This document shows positions 24,839 to 36,454 of a stretch of 64,000 nucleotides of DNA, in pieces; within the stretch, counting starts at the first letter, position 1, and the number at the start of each line of letters is the position of its first letter. A program made the translations under genes and the position numbers. The stretch covers positions 30,581,723 to 30,645,722 of the forward strand of contig CAMZMU010000027.1 in NCBI GenBank assembly GCA_947311845.1, given 5' to 3'. Below the pieces are notes generated by a model, which was not told the origin of the DNA, did no database searches, and saw only the letters and a program-made list of their open reading frames with translations. The DNA is from Poa pratensis. Lineage: Eukaryota > Streptophyta > Magnoliopsida > Poales > Poaceae.

Positions 24839-27800
24839 GTTGGCGCCCACCGTGGGGCCTAAGGCGTCAGGCGTCACGTTCCAGGCGGGAACTCTTGGCG
24901 GCATCGGCGAAACAATCGCCGTCGGCCGCGCTGTTCGCTACGGCGACAGTCACTACATCAGCTGCGACGAGTCCTACATCCCCGCAGACGACTACATTGT
25001 CGGATGCGGAGTTGTGCCGTTTGGCGGCGTCGATGTGTTCATCGGCTACACTTCTGAGGCGTATGGGTTGCCGCGAATTTATTCGCCATCCCACCCGCCC
25101 TACAATCAAGACGGATCTGAGTTTGCCTCCTCTGAGGAGTCCGCAGATTCAGATCTACACTTTGTCGGCATGACGGGACTGGGATCAGACTCCCAGCCCA
25201 ACAGTCAAGATCCCGAATCTATTCTTCCTGCACTCCAGGATGATGTGATGTCGGATGCCGGATCCAGATCTACCGTTCACGTCAACGTAGACTCTGATTC
25301 CGAAGAAGATTCTGCCAGCATGTTTGAGCAACGGGTCAAGAAGTGTTTTATTACACCTGATCCTCCGCCATCTGAGGCGGCTACGGGCTCTTCCGTCAAC
25401 ATGCAGCAGATCTTTGTGGCGGATGTCACCGGCGCAGCTTCAGAGAAGGCGGCAACTGACGCCGCCAACCTGGGGACCCCGGCAACCGATCCACAGTTTC
25501 CAGAGCCTCCTGGGGCTCCAAAGAAGAAAATCCTGGAGAAGGGCGAGCCCAGCAAGATAGGAAGCATGGCGGCTCTGGCGGAAGTTCTTCACACGCCGGT
25601 AAACGACAAAACCAATCCGGCTGATTTGGAGAAACTTCGGAACACCTTGGTGGAGCAAACTGAGTACCTCAAAAGCAAGCAAGCAGAGGTCCAGAGCCTC
25701 CTCGACGAAGCCAAGGAGGAAAACGCCAAGATAACTGCCAAGTGCGACCCCAAGCGTAATCTTTTCACCACCACCCCATTGCCCAAGCCGGCAGGACAAG
25801 TGGCGGAGAAGAGAGGTAGGAAAGGCAGGGATCATGACACCTTCAAATCCCCTGCCCAAAAGCTTGGTTTCGAGTGGGCTACAGCACCGCAGCGTAAGGA
25901 CAAGAACGGGGACGTCATCCTCGCAACACCTGTCCTCAACACTGCGGCCGCCTTGGACATCCTCAACAATGATGACTATGACAAGGACGAGAAGATCTAC
26001 TACGCATCGATCCTTGCTCGCAAAGCTCTAGAGCAGCAGGCCCGTGCTGATTCTCGCGCCGACATGGCGGACGCAAGGGGAGGAAAGTTGGAATCAAAAT
26101 CCAACGCTTGCAAAGCTGCGGCCGGTGGCAACCCAGAAGATCCGTCCGGTTCCAGTAGCCACGGAAAAGGGAAGGACAAGGAGAAAGACCCACGCAAATC
26201 ACCACCTCCAAAAAGGCAGCGTGATGAGGCATCCAGGACCGGCAACAGGCGCAAGGCCTCACCTCCTCCGCCTAGGCGGGATGAAGGCGGAAGCAGGGGC
26301 AGCAAGCAGCCGCCAAGGGTGGCGGCAACCGCGACGATGCCCCGCCGCCAAGAAGAAGCAGGGACCGCACACAGTCCCCACCACCAGTGCCCAGGCACGA
26401 AGGCGGAAGCCGGGGACACAACAATGAGCCTAGGCACAGCCGGGCAGCGCAGGACGAGCCACATGCTGATAGATCTGGCAAACAGCTCAGTCCGCAAGAC
26501 GCGAGACATCGTCTCAATGACATCAAGGCTGGAAAGCAAGATGCCTATCTAGGACCTGAGTGCTTTGGCCCAGCCATCCGCAACGTTCAAGTACCCAGAG
26601 ACATGACGTCAGTGTCAAAAACTCATCAAAGGTACAATGGAGCGGACAAGCCAAACTCATGGTTGTCGGACTACGCGCTGGCAGTTGAAATTGCTGGAGG
26701 CAATGGCCTCGTCGCGCACGCTTCCTTCCCCTCATGTTGGAGGGGACAGCCCGAAGCTGGATCGAAAACTTGCCGGAGAAAAGCATTCATAGCTGGCATG
26801 ACATGGAAAAGGTGTTCACGCAGCACTTCCAAGGCACGTACAAGCGACCCAATACATACACAGATTTGGTTCGTTGCGTGCAAAAGCCAGATGAAACAGC
26901 TACAAGCTTCTTGGCAAGGTGGATTCAAACAAAGGCAAGCTGCGAGAACGTAGACGACAATCAAGCAATCCATGCCTTCACCACGGGCCTCCTGAAGGGC
27001 TCAAGTCTCAGACATAAGCTCGTACGCATGCAAGTCAAGGATCTCGGAGTCATGCTCGAAGTAGCAGCCATGTACGCACAGGCGGATGACGATGCACGCG
27101 ATGGAGATGGCGCACATGATATGGCGCCAAACAGGCGAGCAAGTCACAAACGCAAGGCTCCCCAGGATGACAAAGCCGGACCATCAAACGAGGTCGCCGC
27201 CGCCTTCGAAGGCAAAGGCAGCAACCGCAAGTGGAAAGGAAAGGGTAAAGATGGCGGCTCCAGCAAGCAGCGCCTGACGTATGATCAGGCGAAAGCCTTG
27301 CCTTGCCCAATCCACGCGTCCTTAGGCAAAGTCAACCACACATTAGGGGAATGCCGGTTCATGGAGGACTTCAAGAAAGACCCCGAGGTTGGCTGGAAAT
27401 CAAAAAAGAGCAAAAAGGCTGAGAAGACAAAGAAGGAAGACGATGATGGGGCTATGTCCATGTCAGAGGATGAGGAACCCAAGCTGATGCGTAAAGAAAG
27501 GAAATATCCCAAGGTACATGGCCAATTGGTGTGCTTCCTGGGCACTCCTTCGGCAAAAGAAGAAAAGGCGGAGATGCGCGAGCTAAACGCCACAGTACCA
27601 GACGTTCCCCAGTATCTAGACTGGTCAGAGGAGCCAATAACCTGGGATAGAGATGATCATCCAGATCACGTTCCTCACCCCGGCAAATACGCCCTTGTCG
27701 TCGACCCTATTGTCGATAACTTCAGGCTCACCAAGGTGTTGATGGATGGCGGCAGTAGCCTCAACATCATCTACGCGGACACTCTGAAGCGCATGAACTT

Positions 27801-28314
27801 GTCGGAAAGCCAGCTTGACTATAGCAAAGTCAAGTTTCATGGCATTGTTCCGGGAAAGCAAGGCAAGTCAATGGGAAGCATCAGATTGGAGGTTACTTTT
27901 GGGCCTGAGACAAACTACCGCTCGGAGTATCTCAGGTTCGAAGTAGTCCCCTTCAAAAGTGCCTACCACGCCATTTTTGGACGGCCAGCTTTCGCCAAAT
28001 TCATGGCTCGCCCGTGTTACATATACAGCAAGCTGAAGATGCCGGGACCCAATGGTACAATTACCATCAGTGGCAACTTCAAGAAAGCAAAGGAGTGTGA
28101 GCGTGGCAATGCCGCCTTCGCTGAGGCAGTCCTCCACGCAGAGGAGTTAGCCATGTTGAAGAAAGAGCTCGATACATCACAGTTGCCGGAGCATGTAAAG
28201 ACCGCTGAGCAAAAGAACACTTTCAAGGCGTCCGAAGACACAAAGAAGGCGGATCTGGTCCCAGGTGACAGCTCCAAGCAAGTCACCATAGGGGCTGGCT
28301 TGGACGACAAATAG
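24822..28314 (+). CDS. Gag-protease of the Tat-like element, two frameshifts
   Basis: Gag forms the particle; the aspartic protease cuts the polyprotein. The first frame runs 24822-26552, shifts by one lost base at about 26300-26385, shifts again near 26720, then runs to TAG at 28312-28314. The gag core is seen at about 26640-26930 (WLSDYALAVEIAGG, then MLEGTARSWIENLP in the next frame). A zinc-knuckle-like CPIH...NHTLGEC lies near 27300-27360, of CHHC and not CCHC type. The protease has LMDGGSSLNIIY at about 27740-27775, where DGGS replaces the usual DTG or DSG, and a later FGRPAFAKF. The start is uncertain: the first ATG is in the LTR end and the frame crosses the primer site. Confidence 0.85.
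24841..24858 (+). other. Primer binding site, copy B
   Basis: Same 18 bases as copy A, directly after LTR B. It is inside the open gag frame. Confidence 0.8.
28312..28314 (+). other. In-frame TAG between protease and reverse transcriptase
   Basis: The codons around it read AAA TAG GAA, with the same frame open on both sides. The second Tat-like element has AAA TAG GAA at the same place (49397-49399). It is either a readthrough stop controlling pol synthesis or independent CAG-to-TAG mutation. Confidence 0.8.
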
Positions 28315-31300
28315 GAAAGCGCGCTCGTCAGGTTCCTCCGTGAGAATCAGGACATCTTTGCATGGTCGTCAGCCGACATGCCAGGTGTCCCGAGGGAACT
28401 TGCCGAGCATTCTCTTAACGTCTACGAAGGAGCCAAACCAGTGAAGCAAGGAATAAGACGCTACGGTGAGAAGAAGCGGACAGCAATAGGCAAGGAGATC
28501 ATCAAGTTGCAAGAAGCCAAGTTCATTAGGGAGGTAGTACACACTGATTGGTTGGCAAATCCTGTAATGGTTCCAAAACCTAATAAGGAAATGAGAATGT
28601 GCATTGATTATACCGGTTTGAACAAGTGCTGTCCTAAGGACCACTTTGCTTTGCCTCGTATAGATCAGGTCATAGACTCCACAGCCGGCTCCGAGCTGCT
28701 GTGCTTTTTGGATGCGTACTCCGGGTACCACCAAATCAAAATGCGAGAATCCGACCAAATCAAAACAGCGTTCACTACACCCTATGGGACCTTCTGCTAC
28801 ATCACGATGCCCTTCGGTCTAAAAAATGCCGGCGCAACGTATCAGCGGTGTATGCAAAGATGCCTTCACGAGCAAATTGGCCGCAATGTTCACGTCTATG
28901 TTGACGACATTGCCGTCATGTCAAGAAAGAAGGCAGATTTGCTTGATGATTTGAGAGAAACCTTTGATAGCCTCCGGGTATACAGGATGAAACTCAACCC
29001 GAAAAAATGCGTCTTCGGGGTTCCTGCCGGCAAATTGCTTGGCTTTATCGTTTCCGAACGAGGGATAGAGGTGAATCCAGAAAAAATCAAAGCGATCCTC
29101 AACATATCCAGGCCCAAGGACCTGAAGGACGTGCAGCGACTTGCCGGATCGGCGGCTGCCGTCAGTCGTTTCATTAGCCGTCTTGGTGAGAAGGCGCTGC
29201 CTCTCTACCGGCTTCTGAAGAAATCCGACAACTTCGAGTGGACAGACGAAGCAGACGCCGCCTTGCAGCAACTCAAGGACGCGTTAACGTCTGCTCCAAT
29301 TTTGGCAGCTCCTCGTTCGCAGGAACCAATGCTGCTCTATATTGCCGCAACTAACTTAGTTGTTAGTGTGGTACTGGTTGTGGAACGCAAGACGGAAATT
29401 TCAGACTTGCCGGAACAACGTCCGGTTTACTTCATCAGTGAAGTATTTTCCGCCTCAAAACAGCGTTATCCGCATTACCAGAAATTGGTCTACGGTGTTT
29501 TTTACGCCGCCAGGAAGTTAAGGCACTACTTCCAGGAACATTCAATAACCGTGGTGAGCAAGGCACCTCTGGGGGATATCATCAATAATACAGATGCAAC
29601 AGGCCGCGTTGCCAAATGGGGCATTGAACTTGCCGCCTTCGACATCTCGTATAAGCCCAGAACGGCCATTAAGTCTCAAGCCTTAGCAGATTTCGTAGCT
29701 GATTGGACGGAGGCCATGGACGAAGTACCTCTCCCTGAAGATGCATACTGGATCATGCACTTTGATGGATCAAAAATGCTCCAGGGCTCGGGGGCTGGCA
29801 TTGTTTTAAGAAACCCTCAAGGAGACAAGCTTAGTTATGTGTTACAAATACACTTCAAGGCAACTAATAATGTTGCTGATACGAAGCTCTCCTTCATGGT
29901 TTACACATTGCCAAGGAACTTGGCGTCCAACGTGTCCTCTGCTACGGAGATTCAGATTTGGTGGCGCAACAGATACGTGGTACTTGGGACACAAAGAGCG
30001 AAACAATGGCGGCATATCGAGCTACCGTTGACGAATTCGCCAAGTGTTTTCTAGGCTACGAGGTCCGCCATATCCCAAGAACTCAAAATGAGGCGGCAGA
30101 TACACTTGCCAGAATGGGTCTGAACGCAAAAAGGTACCAAAAGATGTTTTCCTGGAACACCTACACAAGCCGTCAATTAAAGGAGCAGACCTCCTTGACC
30201 CAGAGTCGGCAGAACCAGTTGATAGTGCTAGCTATGCCGTCTACTTGGTAAAGCCGGATTGGACGACGCCATATTTGGACTTCCTGATCAATCAGGAGTT
30301 ACCGGATGATGAGGTTTTGAAAAGGCAAATAATAAGAAGAGCCAAGGCATTTACAATAATCAAAGGTGAATTGTACAAGCGTAGCACCACTGGTGTTTAC
30401 CAACGCTGCATTTCGCCCGAAGAAGGCAGAGATTGTTGGATGAGATACATGCCGGCGTATGTGGACATCATGCTTCTTCACGCGCCCTTGTTTCAAAAGC
30501 CTTCCGACAAGGTTTCTATTGGTTGACAGCCAAGCAAGATGCAGAAGACATTGTTAAAAGGTGCAGGGGCTGCCAACTTTATGCCAGACAATCACATATG
30601 CCGGCTCAAGAGCTTAAAACAATACCCATCACGTGGCCTTTCGCAGTCTGGGGCTTGGACATGGTTGGTCCGTTTAAAACGGCGCCTGGTGGCTACACAC
30701 ATTTACTTGTGGCTGTAGACAAGTTTACCAAATGGGTTGAAGCTAAGCCTATCAAAAAGCTAGACGGCGCCACAGCCGCAAACTTTCTGTGGGGAATAAT
30801 CTCTCGGTTCGGGGTGCCTCATAGCATTATCACCGACAATGGCACTAACTTGTCGCAAGGCGAAGTCGAGGAATACTGTTATAAGCATGGTATCCGCCTA
30901 GATCTAGCCTCCGTCGCGCATCCGCAAGCAAACGGTCAAGTAGAGCGTACAAATGGTTTAGTCCTACAAGGAATCAAACCACGTCTCGAAGTACCATTGC
31001 ACAGAGCGGCTGGGGCTTGGGTGGATGAATTGCAGTCTGTCCTTTGGAGTTTACGCACAACTCCAAACAGATCAACCAAGTTTACTCCTTTCTTCTTAGT
31101 CTATGGCGCAGAAGCAGTGTTGCCAACCGACATGATGTACGATTCTCCCAGAATCCAAGCCTACGTCCAGGAGGACGCAGAAGATGCAAGACAGGATGGC
31201 CTTGACCTACTTGATGAAGAACGAGATGTTGCCCTTGCGCGATCCGCCATCTATCAGCAAAGTTTGAGGCGTTATCACAGCAGAAGGGTGAGGCAAAGAA

Positions 31301-31548
31301 GTTTTAGAGTGGGTGACCTGGTTCTCCGCCTAATCCAAGATAGAAAGGGCTTGCATAAGTTATCCCCGCCTTGGGAAGGACCTTTTGTGGTCAGTAAGGT
31401 GTTGCTCAATGGTTCTTATTACTTGGTCGATGCACGTGACGGATACAAGAAGAAGCGAGGTCGCAAGCGCAAAAGGAAGGTTGACGACAAGTACGAAGAA
31501 ACCAAGCGACCCTGGAACATTGAGCAGCTACGTCCTTTTTACACTTAG
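28315..31548 (+). CDS. Pol of the Tat-like element: RT, RNase H, second RNase H, integrase
   Basis: Copies element RNA into DNA and inserts it. Reverse transcriptase covers about 28440-29100, with FLDAYSGYHQI near 28710 and the catalytic YVDD at 28897-28908. A first RNase H follows (about 29300-29700). A second, archaeal-type RNase H starts at HFDGSK (29760) and continues after a lost base near 29881 to NEAADTLAR near 30090; this pair is a mark of the Tat lineage. Integrase has an HHCC zinc region (about 30440-30580) and the D, D and E residues in GLDMVGP, ITDNGTN and NGQVERTN (30652-30960). No chromodomain follows. One-base losses lie near 29881, 30140 and 30435. The frame ends with LRPFYT at 31548. 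Confidence 0.9.
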
Positions 31549-32086
31549 CAATTTCCACATTGTAATAAGTACTATATGATTATGAAATAAAAGTCTGTGG
31601 TTTGCTCATTCAGTTTTGGGATCATGCCATCTTTTGTCTTTTCTCGCAATCATATATCTGTTGTCATAAAAGTTACCAAATAAAATAAGTTTTGCTCCGT
31701 GCTAAGGTCCAAACTTTTTTGACATTTGCCGTCTGCCGGCTAAAAAACGCAAACAATCTTTGCACCGCCTAATATGCTTATCTGTCTGTTTGTATGTGGG
31801 TCGCCTAGTAGTATGTCGTTGGCACCAACATGCTGGCTTTGGTCTCTGAGTCTAAATTAGTTGGTATTGCACCTGGTTGGCTCAGCTAAAGTAACTAAGA
31901 TGAGGTTCCGCCAACATATGAAAAAGCTAAACATGCAGGCGAGATACATATTAAGGCGGGCCACTTAAGTAAGCCTACCGCCAAGTGTAGCATAAAAGTT
32001 GGCCCATAAATATTTACAACCCAAAATAAAGTTTTATGCGTTAACAGATTAACGCAGTGTTTTGTGCTGCCTTTGCAGGAGGAAGT
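31549..32086. other. Non-coding gap between convergent genes in the Tat-like element
   Basis: About 540 bases between the end of integrase (plus strand) and the end of the antisense gene (minus strand). AATAAA at 31586-31591 could end the sense transcript. No other signal is clear. Confidence 0.6.
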
Positions 32087-35000
32087 CTAAGGGATTGCCG
32101 CCTTCGTAGAGCTGGTGGAGAGATCCTGGGGGCTAACGCCGGCATTCTTGGGGCTGGCTCCGCCATCCTTGGGGCTGCGCTTGTCGGTTCCGGCTTCGCC
32201 TTCTTCGCCGCGGGAAGCTTCAGGATCTGCCAAGGAGGGATCAGCAACGGCAACATGCGGGTCCGGGTGTTCCTTGTAGAACTTGCGGATGTCAACCATG
32301 TTGGCAACCCGGGTCGCATAGCCGCGAACAGACCGCAGCACGTCCTGCATCACGATGGTTTGGCTGTTTTCGTCTTCGGTGGGGAAGTACTCGGTGACTT
32401 GATGAATATCAGCCTCCGGGTACCACGCCGCCGTCATCGCCAATGCCAACTTGGCACCGCCTCGTGCTGCTGAGCGTAGTGTGTTGTCGTGTTCAGCTGT
32501 CGCCTTCTCCAGCAACTCCGGCAGAGCATCGAAGATGACGGGATCGCCGTCTTCCCCAGGGTAGAACTTGGCGGCAAATGATTTGCCGGCGCCGACAATC
32601 TGGTTGACGATTTCGCCAATTTTCAAGATCCGAGCAAGGCGCGGCGTTGTGGCCAGGTCATCTCCCAGCTAGCCGGCACTGCACAAACACAAAGTTACAC
32701 ACTGCAGCTTCAAGTATCAAGAAAGCAAGGTGACAAAAATGAAGGACTGGAGGCATACCCAAGACATGGTCGTGGATGGCGTTGACCTCATCCAGATGGT
32801 TCTCAAGCGTTTCTTGGGCTAGCTGGACCGCCTTTGACAGTTGGTCCTGCTGCTCCTTGGCGTTCTTGTTCACCTGGTCAAGGTTGTTGCTCATGGCCTC
32901 AAGTTGTCCAGTCAACTTGCTAACTTCGGCAGCATGAGCCAACGCACGATCATCCAGCTCCTTGGCGTGATCCGCCTTCAGCTTGGTCACCAGCCCGGCA
33001 AGATCTGCAGCTTCGTTCATCAAAGCTTGCATGTCAGTGGAGTTCTTGAGAATATCTTGCGCAGTGTTTAATAATTCTACAAATAAAAAGAAAAGACGAC
33101 TAAAATACTTGTCGGAAAAGGAAAAGAAGTCGGACGAAAAGAAGGCAAAGAAAGCTTTGTCACCTTCATCCTTCTTGCGAGCTTCTTCCAAACTCGCAAT
33201 TTGGGCGTTCTTCAACTCCACGTCCTGCTGCAGTTCCTCGCATTCCTTCTTCTTCATCTCTTGAGCACGAAATAGCTCAAGATTGGAAGCAAGAACGGCC
33301 TGCATGCACGAAAGCAACATTATGGTTAGCGCTATTTAGTCAACGAGACCACTTTGCCGGCTAAATTTTTCAGCCGCCAAAGTGCTCGGGGGCTGGGACC
33401 ATAGGCTATTTTACCTCAAGTTGTCCGTGCAGGGTGTCGTGGAGTTCGTCCATGTGTGCGTACCAGTTGCGGGTACCGTCACGCATGGTCTTCAGTGTTT
33501 GCCGGGGGTCTTGCAACCCTTTGCCAGGTTGGGAGCCAGGATGAGTGGACGATCCGCCTTGTTCGGCCGCCATCTGGTCATCCATCTCCTGCTTCATGGC
33601 GATAAATCGAGCGGCATCACTAGCCGAAGCTTCAGCCGTCTTGGAAAAAGTTATGCCGGCAACTGATTTCTTGCCCGCCATCTTCTCTGTAGCCGCCTCT
33701 GCGGTACCGGCAGCTGTGTACGTTCCCTGGCACACAACCACGGGAACGCCAACTGTGGGCGTTGTCGGCGCAGCAGCTGGAGAAGAACGTGGTGGCTTGC
33801 CCCTGCCGGCAGCAATCTTCAAGTTGGAGCGGAGTTTGGGCATGGTAGGCTTGCCTCTGTAAGCAGAAACATGCAAGTTTGTCAGCACAAACATATTAAA
33901 ATATCCAAGTCAGGGAAGCCAAAGTTTGCTAACCGCTTCAAGGGAACGTTCCCCACGGTCTCATCCTCTGCGTCGGCAGAGGTGGCCGCCTTCTTCCTCT
34001 TCTTCGACTTGCTGGCACCTGTATCATACCAGTTTGGGGCCAGCTCGTCCTCTCCCAAGGTTTGTAGCTGAAAAGGAAGCAAGACAATATTAATTCAGTA
34101 CCTAGTGGGCAAGGATGTTAGTGAAATAACAAAGTAGCTTTCACTACCGCTGGGGCTGGGTTGTTATGAGTGAACATGGCGACGCCTTCAGCCGCCTTCA
34201 CCGACAGAGGCTTGATAAGCTCTCTAAGCCGGTACTCCAAGGCATCCTGATCAAGGGTGCTGTTGCCGGCGTCGTCCGCCTTGTACTCGCACATCTTCAG
34301 TGGGCGATGGCGGAGAGGCATAATCTTCCTCGACACCCAGCAGATGACGGTGTCAACTCCGTCAAGTCGTGGAGCCAACATCGTCTTCGTCAAGAATTCG
34401 ATCCGCCTAACGGCAACACGAAGTTCTTCCGGCAAGCTGCTGAGCGGCACTTTTGCTGTCCAGCAAGCCTTGTGGGTTGGCGGACCGTTGACGAAGGCTG
34501 GCATCCCTTGCGTGCTGCCAGGTGTCGGGATGTCCTTGCAGTAAAAGAAAGTGCTGGTCCAGTGCTTCACCGACTCGATGTATGGTATTTTTGGGTACCA
34601 GTCGGGTTGGCGGCAGTTGAACGTAACACTACCGCAGGTTGCTAGGTGGCCGCCTGGTATGGTTTGCCGGCGGCACAGGAAGCAGTACTTAAACAGCTCT
34701 ATGGACGCAGCTATGCCTAAGTACCCTTCGCACAAAGCCTGGAAGCCGGCTAGCACTAGAATACTGTTGGGCGCTATGTTGTGTGGCTGCAGCCCATAAA
34801 AACTAAGCACCGCCAAGAAGAAGGCGGAAAGCGGCAGAGACATACCGCGAAGGCTATGCGAAGCCAACATGACACGCTCGCCGTCTTGGGGGTCAGGCAC
34901 CGCCTCGTCGCCTGGAACCCTCCAGGAGCATTCCGTCTTTGGCGGAATGTATCCGCTTTCCTCCAGTTCCTTCAGATATGCTGACGTCATAACTGACGGC

Positions 35001-35314
35001 AGCCAGTACCTGGAACCCAGGTCTCCAGCCTCTTCCTCTTCCTCGACGTCGTCATCCTCGTCGGCGGCAGATTCCGCCGCGGCCTCTGAGCTGGTAGCCG
35101 CGAGGGATGGGAGGGGAAAAGTTGGAGCGGCGGTCGCAGGCCGTCGGAGCTGGGAAGAAGTAGAAACCCCGCCCGTGGCCACGGTGGCCGCGGGAGAGGT
35201 CATCGATGCGCCTGCAGGCACCGCCGCCGCTGGAACAGATCCAGATCCGGCGGGGGTCGAAGAGGCCGCAGCCAGTGCCGCCGTCGCTGCCGCATCCTGC
35301 TGAGTGCTCGCCAT
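32087..35314 (-). CDS. Antisense six-exon gene with putative gypsy-type transposon domain
   Basis: A gene on the opposite strand between integrase and the 3' LTR. Exons on the minus strand: 35314-34148, 34067-33934, 33856-33415, 33299-33164, 33076-32759 and 32661-32087. All introns are GT-AG; phases match and the sum is 2772 bases, 923 residues plus stop, with no lesion. The last acceptor is the least certain. The product has an Ala/Ser/Thr-rich start, a domain like the plant 'putative gypsy type transposon' family (SFYGLQPHNIAPNSI, WTSTFFYCKD), a Lys-rich stretch that could be a nuclear signal (KSKKRKK), a long coiled coil (exons 4-5) and an acidic C-terminal part. Tat-lineage elements are known to carry extra ORFs in this interval; the function is unknown. 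I infer it is transcribed from its own promoter at about 35445. Confidence 0.8.
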
Positions 35315-35440
35315 TTAGGGGAGAGGGCGCTGCTCGTGCTCGCCGGAGTTGAGTTCGAGGAGGAGTTGAGCTCGGGAAGGTGAGGAGGCCACGGTGGGTG
35401 TGCGAATGAGGAAGAAGTGCATCGATGTGCCCTTTGGAGG

Positions 35441-35447
35441 TATTTAT
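35441..35447 (-). promoter_or_regulatory. TATA-like box of the antisense gene
   Basis: ATAAATA on the minus strand, about 127 bases before the antisense ATG. The second Tat-like element has ATAAATAG in the same relative place (59020-59013). Confidence 0.5.
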
Positions 35448-35847
35448 CCCCACGCGCCAAGATCCGTGCCTAAAATTAGGGGGACGCGAGATTTCCGCCA
35501 CGTGCCCACGATTTGCACGTCGTGGCAACGGCGTCTGCGGCCTCGCTCCGATTTCTGTGCGTGGTGGAGAAACCATCATGACGCATGCCCAAGTCCAAAC
35601 TGTCGTGGACTGCATGGCGTCATCCGTCAACATTTGACGAGCCTAGTCAATTGACAAGACTGGTGCCAGGAAGATTCCTGACAATGGTCAGGCCGTCTTT
35701 CCCATGATGGCGGCAAGTTGTCCGACTACTTTAGGCGGACCGCCGCTTACTTTCAACTATGGAATGCTTCAAGCTCTTCAGATGCTTACAAGACAAGGCG
35801 GACGTTGCCGACAAAGAAGACGGCGCCTGAAGAACTCGAACCCTCCC
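35448..35847. other. Non-coding DNA between antisense promoter and polypurine tract
   Basis: About 400 bases with no ORF of note. It would hold upstream control sequence of the antisense gene and the 3' untranslated part of the sense transcript. Confidence 0.5.
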
Positions 35848-35856
35848 AGGGGCTAA
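35848..35856 (+). other. Polypurine tract of the Tat-like element
   Basis: AGGGGCTAA immediately before the TG of the 3' LTR, the expected primer for plus-strand DNA synthesis. Confidence 0.7.
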
Positions 35857-36377
35857 TGTTGGGGATATACCTACTAGGGGTATCACCAGCATGGATCAAT
35901 CCGGCTAGTCCAGGGTGGCCCGCAGTGGTGGTGAAGGCTTTGCCTACCGGGCGGCCCAGATAGCTGACGACCAAGGAAGGCGGATGCCGGCAAGGAGGAG
36001 GCCCAAGACTGAAGCCCATGAAGCCACCAAGACCAAGACGGAAGGCGGCATACTTGCCGGCTAGGTTTAGGACTCCGTATACTTGCTGGATACGTATTCA
36101 CCTTGTAACCCTAGGTCCAGCCGCCTATATAAGCTGGACCTCGGGACGCCTTTAGGGCAACTCTTTGATAGACAACCAGCTCATTGTAACCTGTTCACGG
36201 CGATATTGCCTTATAGTGAGTTATAGCAGCACGTAGGGCACCGCCACCGCCGTGGTGCCTGAAGCTGGGTAAACCGCCGTGTACAATCCCGACCTTGACG
36301 ACGTCCACCTTCTTGCCCTACGTTCACCCTCGGCTAGCAGGACCCCGTCTCCTATCCAAAATGCCGATACGACGACA
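35857..36377 (+). repeat. LTR C, 3' LTR of the composite element
   Basis: 521 bp, TG...CA, followed by the target duplication CCGTT. It shares all three base variants of LTR B but has the four-A run of LTR A near its end, which fits a recombinant of B (left) and A (right). The A-run difference is a single homopolymer base and weak on its own. Confidence 0.95.
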
Positions 36378-36454
36378 CCGTTGATAAAAGTTCTTGTTTG
36401 TGACTGTGTGTAGAGGAAACATGATCTCCTTTATGCAATGTCTGAATTTGGTGA

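Larger units (their letters stand above)
22660..36377 (+). mobile_element. Composite Tat-like Gypsy element with three LTRs
   Basis: Flanked by the 5 bp duplication CCGTT (22655-22659 and 36378-36382), so the outer ends belong to one insertion event. Order: LTR A (22660-23180), gag fragment A (to 24318), LTR B (24319-24838), gag-protease, reverse transcriptase, two RNase H domains, integrase, an antisense gene, polypurine tract, LTR C (35857-36377). The extra RNase H and the lack of a chromodomain place it in the Tat lineage. LTRs differ by only a few bases, so the insertions are recent. The inner LTR has no polypurine tract before it and cuts gag A in mid-codon sequence. Confidence 0.9.

Noticed and set aside
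24319..36377. Inner Tat-like copy as a simple, complete, separately inserted element
   Set aside because: The 5 bases left of LTR B (ATGAC) do not match those right of LTR C (CCGTT). The right duplication belongs to LTR A, so the simple model fails.
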